From: Panacagrimonas sp.
GTDB lineage: Bacteria > Pseudomonadota > Gammaproteobacteria > Nevskiales > Nevskiaceae
DNA: 64,000 nt
Reading direction: 5' to 3'
Assembly (NCBI RefSeq): GCF_020697055.1
Contig: NZ_JAJFBP010000013.1
Span: 1 to 64,000, forward strand
Shown in pieces: positions 60,817 through 64,000 of the stretch (the stretch's first letter is position 1; each line of letters opens with the position of its first letter). The position numbers and the translations under genes were made by a program. The notes below the pieces were generated by a model that worked only from the letters and a program-made list of their open reading frames with translations, did not search any database and was not told the DNA's origin.

Positions 60817-62549
60817 GACCGGCTCTCCCCTGCGGCACGCGCCGCGTTGTCGCCGACCACCGCACGGCTCAGCGCATGTCCGAGCGCATCCTCGGCCAGC
60901 AGTGCCTGCCCTCCTCCCTCGCCGCGGAAGAATTCGACGTCGTCGCGATCGTTGGCGCGCACCACCACCGGAAGATCCGGCCGCGCGCCGCGCACCAGCT
61001 TGAACACGCGGCGCGCCTCGTCGGCGTTGGGGATGGCGATCACGACCGCGCGCGCCTGCGCCAGGTCCACCTGCGCGAGCAGGTCCGCCACCGTCGCGTC
61101 GCCGAAGACCACCCGCATGCCGCGCTTGCGCAGGCGCTCGACGACGTCGCGATTGTTCTCCACCACGCAGAAGGGCACGCCCGCGATCGCAAGGTCGCGA
61201 CCGACGATGCGCCCGACGCGACCGTAGCCGACCAGCACCACGTGCTCGCCTTCGCCCTCCCCGGTCAGCGACTCGGCATCGACGATGACCGGAGCCGCCA
61301 TCGGCGCGATCGTCTCGGCAACGCCCACCCCCGCGTCGTCGGAGGACGGACGGCGCAGGATCAGGCGCTCGGCGAGTCGGAACGCCGCCGGGTTGAGCGT
61401 GATCGACAGGATCGCGCCGGCCAGGATCAGATCGCGCCCCTCTTCCGGCAGCAGGCCCAGGCCCACGCCGAGCGAGGCCAGGATGAAAGAGAACTCGCCG
61501 ATCTGCGCAAGGCTCGCCGAGACGGTCGCCGCCGCGTTGAGCGGATAGCGCAGCAGCACCACCAGCCCGAACGCGGCCAGCGACTTGCCGACCATGATGA
61601 TCGCGGTCACCAGCAGCACGCGCAGCGGCTCCTCGACCAGGATCGAGGGATCGAACAGCATTCCGACCGAGACGAAGAACAGCACCGCGAACACGTGTTC
61701 GAGCACCTGGATCTGGTTGGAAAAACGGTGCGAGAGCTCGGCCTCGTTGACCACCACGCCGGCAAGGAAGGCGCCCAGCGCGAACGACACGCCGAATCCG
61801 ACGGCCGCACCGAACGCGAGGCTGATCGCCATGGCCGTCACGAACAGCGTCGCGAGTTCGGCCGATCCGGCGCGCGTGAGCTGCGCCGACAGCCACGGGA
61901 ACAGCCTCAGGCCGACGACGTACATCAGGGCGAAGAACGCGCCGATCTTGGCGAAGGTCAGCAGGATCGTCATTCCCAGCGAATCGCCGATGCCGGGCGC
62001 GCCGCCCGGCGAGCCGCCGAGAAACCCGGCCAGCGCCGGCAGCAGGATCAGCGCCAGGACCATCACGAGGTCCTCCACCACCAGCCAGCCGACGGCGATG
62101 CGGCCGTTGACGCTGTCCACCAGCCCGCGTTCCTGCAACGCGCGCAGCAGCACCACGGTGCTGGCCACCGACAACGCCAGCCCGAACACCAGGCCGGCGC
62201 CCGGCGACCAGCCCCAGTGCATCGCCGCGCCCGCGCCGAGGATCGTCGCGACGACGATCTGCACGATCGCGCCGGGCAGCGCGATGCGCCTCACCGCCCA
62301 CAGGTCGCGCACCGAGAAATGCGTACCGACGCCGAACATCAGCAGGATCACACCGATCTCGGCCAGCTCGGACGCGACGTCCGCGTCGGCCACGAAACCC
62401 GGCGTGAACGGCCCCACGACGATGCCCGCGAGCAGATAGCCGGCCAGCGACGGAAAGCCGAGGCGGACTGCGATCAGGCCGCCGACGAAGGCCAGGCCCA
62501 GGCCCATGGCCATGGTTCCGATCAGCGGGAGTTCATGCGGGATGGCCAT
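60813..62549 (-). CDS. CPA2-family cation:proton antiporter (KefB/YbaL-like)
   Basis: A 578-residue transporter: about 12 membrane spans in residues 1–390 (ELPLIGTMAMGLGLAFVGGLI, SLAGYLLAGIVVGPFTPGF, LALSVASTVVLLRAL), then a cytoplasmic TrkA-N Rossmann domain (about 425–545: HVVLVGYGRVGRIVGRDLA, CVVENNRDVVERLRKRG, VVFGDA). The N-domain binds NAD and gates potassium or sodium exchange. It is divergent from ppsA and overlaps ppsR downstream. Confidence 0.88.
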   Translation of the reverse strand: MAIPHELPLIGTMAMGLGLAFVGGLIAVRLGFPSLAGYLLAGIVVGPFTPGFVADADVASELAEIGVILLMFGVGTHFSVRDLWAVRRIALPGAIVQIVVATILGAGAAMHWGWSPGAGLVFGLALSVASTVVLLRALQERGLVDSVNGRIAVGWLVVEDLVMVLALILLPALAGFLGGSPGGAPGIGDSLGMTILLTFAKIGAFFALMYVVGLRLFPWLSAQLTRAGSAELATLFVTAMAISLAFGAAVGFGVSFALGAFLAGVVVNEAELSHRFSNQIQVLEHVFAVLFFVSVGMLFDPSILVEEPLRVLLVTAIIMVGKSLAAFGLVVLLRYPLNAAATVSASLAQIGEFSFILASLGVGLGLLPEEGRDLILAGAILSITLNPAAFRLAERLILRRPSSDDAGVGVAETIAPMAAPVIVDAESLTGEGEGEHVVLVGYGRVGRIVGRDLAIAGVPFCVVENNRDVVERLRKRGMRVVFGDATVADLLAQVDLAQARAVVIAIPNADEARRVFKLVRGARPDLPVVVRANDRDDVEFFRGEGGGQALLAEDALGHALSRAVVGDNAARAAGESRS

Positions 62550-62744
62550 CTTTCGTCGCGTTTGCCCGGTGGTTCGTTGCAGTGGTGATTCGTCGCAGTG
62601 TCCCGGTTTGAGCCATCTGATTCCAGTTCGAGCACCCCGCCTTTGGTTGTGGCGAGTGACCTGGACCTGCGATCAGAGGCCGTACGGCCGGGTAGAATTC
62701 GCAGCCCCGTGGCTCCATTTCCCTGATTCCGGAAAACACCAAGC

Positions 62745-64000
62745 GTGACCGCAAAAGTCCTGTGGTACTCCAGCCTGCGCATGCATGACGTCGAAACGGT
62801 CGGCGGCAAGAATGCCAGCCTGGGCGAGATGATCTCCAACCTCGCGGCGTCCGGCGTGAAGGTGCCCAACGGCTTCGCCACCACGGCCGACGCCTATCGC
62901 GAGTTCCTCAAACACGAAGGACTGGACGAGCGCGTCAACGCGCAGCTCAAGGCGCTCGACGTCGACGACGTGCAGGCGCTGGCCACCACCGGCAAACGCA
63001 TCCGCGAGGCGGTGGTCAAGGCGCCGTTCCCCGCGCAGCTGGAGAAGGAGATCCGCGCGGCCTACGACGAACTGGTCAAGGAATCCGGCACCGAGATCTC
63101 GGTGGCCGTGCGCTCGTCGGCCACCGCCGAGGATCTGCCCGACGCCTCGTTCGCCGGCCAGCAGGAGACTTTCCTCAACGTCAGCGGCATCGAGAACGTC
63201 CTCACGGCGATCCGCGAGGTGTTCGCGTCGCTGTTCAACGACCGCGCGATCAGCTATCGCGTGCATCACGGCTTCGCCCACGACCAGGTCGCGCTGTCGG
63301 CCGGCGTGCAGCGCATGGTGCGTTCGGACAAGGGCGCCTCCGGGGTCATGTTCACGATGGACACCGAGTCGGGCTTTCGCGACGCGATCTTCATCACCGC
63401 CTCCTACGGCCTCGGCGAGGCCGTGGTCCAGGGCGCGGTCAACCCCGACGAGTTCTATGTCTACAAGCCGGCCCTCAGGGCCGGACGCCCCGCGATCCTC
63501 AAGCGCGGGCTGGGCGAGAAGGCCAAAAAGATGGTGTATTCGCTCGAGCGCAAGCTCGGCCGCACCGTCGAGTTCGTTCCGGTGGAGCCCGAACCGCGCG
63601 GCAAGTTCTGTCTCAATGACGCCGACGTCGAGGCGCTCGCCCGGCAGGCGCAGATCATCGAGGACCACTACCAGCGTCCGATGGACATCGAGTGGGGCAA
63701 GGACGGCGTGGACGGCCAGCTCTACATCCTGCAGGCGCGTCCCGAGACGGTGCAGAGTCGCGCGTCGGCCAACGTGCTGCGCCGCTACAAGCTCAAGGAC
63801 AACGGCAAGGTGCTGACCGAGGGCCGTGCGATCGGCCAGAAGATCGGCGCCGGCGCCGTGCGCCTGATGAAGGGCCTCGACCAGATGGCCAAGGTCCAGC
63901 AGGGCGACGTGCTGGTCACCGACATGACCGATCCCGACTGGGAACCGGTGATGAAGCGCGCCAGCGCGATCGTCACCAACCGCGGCGGCCGCACCTGCCA
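62745..64000 (+). CDS. ppsA: Phosphoenolpyruvate synthase, N-terminal part (cut by window end)
   Basis: The first 418 codons of a protein that makes PEP from pyruvate and ATP. The GTG at 62745 gives [66 protein letters not shown] and [19 protein letters not shown] are the nucleotide-binding pieces. The window stops inside NRGGRTC followed by the first two bases of the catalytic His codon. Divergent from the kefB-like gene; its partner ppsR lies beyond that gene, supporting regulation by Thr phosphorylation. Confidence 0.95.
   Translation, partial: MTAKVLWYSSLRMHDVETVGGKNASLGEMISNLAASGVKVPNGFATTADAYREFLKHEGLDERVNAQLKALDVDDVQALATTGKRIREAVVKAPFPAQLEKEIRAAYDELVKESGTEISVAVRSSATAEDLPDASFAGQQETFLNVSGIENVLTAIREVFASLFNDRAISYRVHHGFAHDQVALSAGVQRMVRSDKGASGVMFTMDTESGFRDAIFITASYGLGEAVVQGAVNPDEFYVYKPALRAGRPAILKRGLGEKAKKMVYSLERKLGRTVEFVPVEPEPRGKFCLNDADVEALARQAQIIEDHYQRPMDIEWGKDGVDGQLYILQARPETVQSRASANVLRRYKLKDNGKVLTEGRAIGQKIGAGAVRLMKGLDQMAKVQQGDVLVTDMTDPDWEPVMKRASAIVTNRGGRTC

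Overview
The window is GC-rich bacterial chromosome with dense, often overlapping genes. An orphan uvrB–bcsZ pair, aspC-type aminotransferase, fpr, ppsR/ppsA and short GC-rich 'cccgggc-ttcg-cccgggc' palindromes suggest a gammaproteobacterium near the Lysobacterales (Xanthomonadales). That placement is inference from gene content and style; no 16S gene is present.

Layout. (1) 1–10.4 kb: acyl-CoA metabolism. A flavin monooxygenase gene (apparently frameshifted by a 31-bp tandem duplication) and a HSD10-type 3-hydroxyacyl-CoA dehydrogenase are followed by a minus-strand cluster encoding the whole propionyl-CoA to succinyl-CoA route: methylmalonyl-CoA mutase, MeaB-type G-protein chaperone, carboxylase beta and alpha subunits, and a VOC protein that is probably the epimerase. 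(2) 10.6–33.3 kb: an ABC-transporter-dependent capsule locus in two opposed arms. The plus arm has a KpsC-like transferase, a GT4 transferase, the KpsD/E/M/T exporter, UDP-galactopyranose mutase, a HAD-domain protein and a GlfT2-like galactofuranosyltransferase. The minus arm has a KpsS-like protein, an LtaS-type phosphoglycerol transferase, three proteins carrying four WcbI-like domains (one fused to DUF4214-like and GSCFA modules), a GT-A glycosyltransferase and a TylF-like methyltransferase. Together they suggest a lipid-anchored capsule containing galactofuranose and decorated with acyl, methyl and phosphoglycerol groups. (3) 33.4–45.3 kb: ilvE with an attenuator and branched-chain leader peptide, rubredoxin, a LysR remnant, tRNA-Val, bcsZ, uvrB, an old-yellow-enzyme gene with a probable 3' frameshift, a divergent SDR/TetR pair with a palindromic operator, two genes of unknown function, an aminotransferase and fpr.

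(4) 45.3–49.4 kb: an ECF sigma/anti-sigma pair heading a minus-strand set of exported proteins (two small unknowns and a TPR plus beta-barrel protein), with a Gly-Leu-Pro-rich secreted protein nearby and tRNA-Asn. (5) 49.5–60 kb: metallophosphoesterase, DUF808 membrane protein, HD-domain protein, a very large penicillin-acylase-family lipoprotein, a limonene-degradation-like trio (epoxide-hydrolase fold, LLM flavin monooxygenase, VOC), a TonB-C domain protein and a secreted PKD metalloprotease. (6) 60–64 kb: ppsR and a KefB-type antiporter on the minus strand, divergent from ppsA, which runs off the window just before its catalytic histidine.

The least ordinary part is the minus arm of the capsule locus (22–30 kb), with its expanded WcbI/GSCFA/DUF4214 proteins. 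No CRISPR array, prophage or intact insertion sequence was seen.
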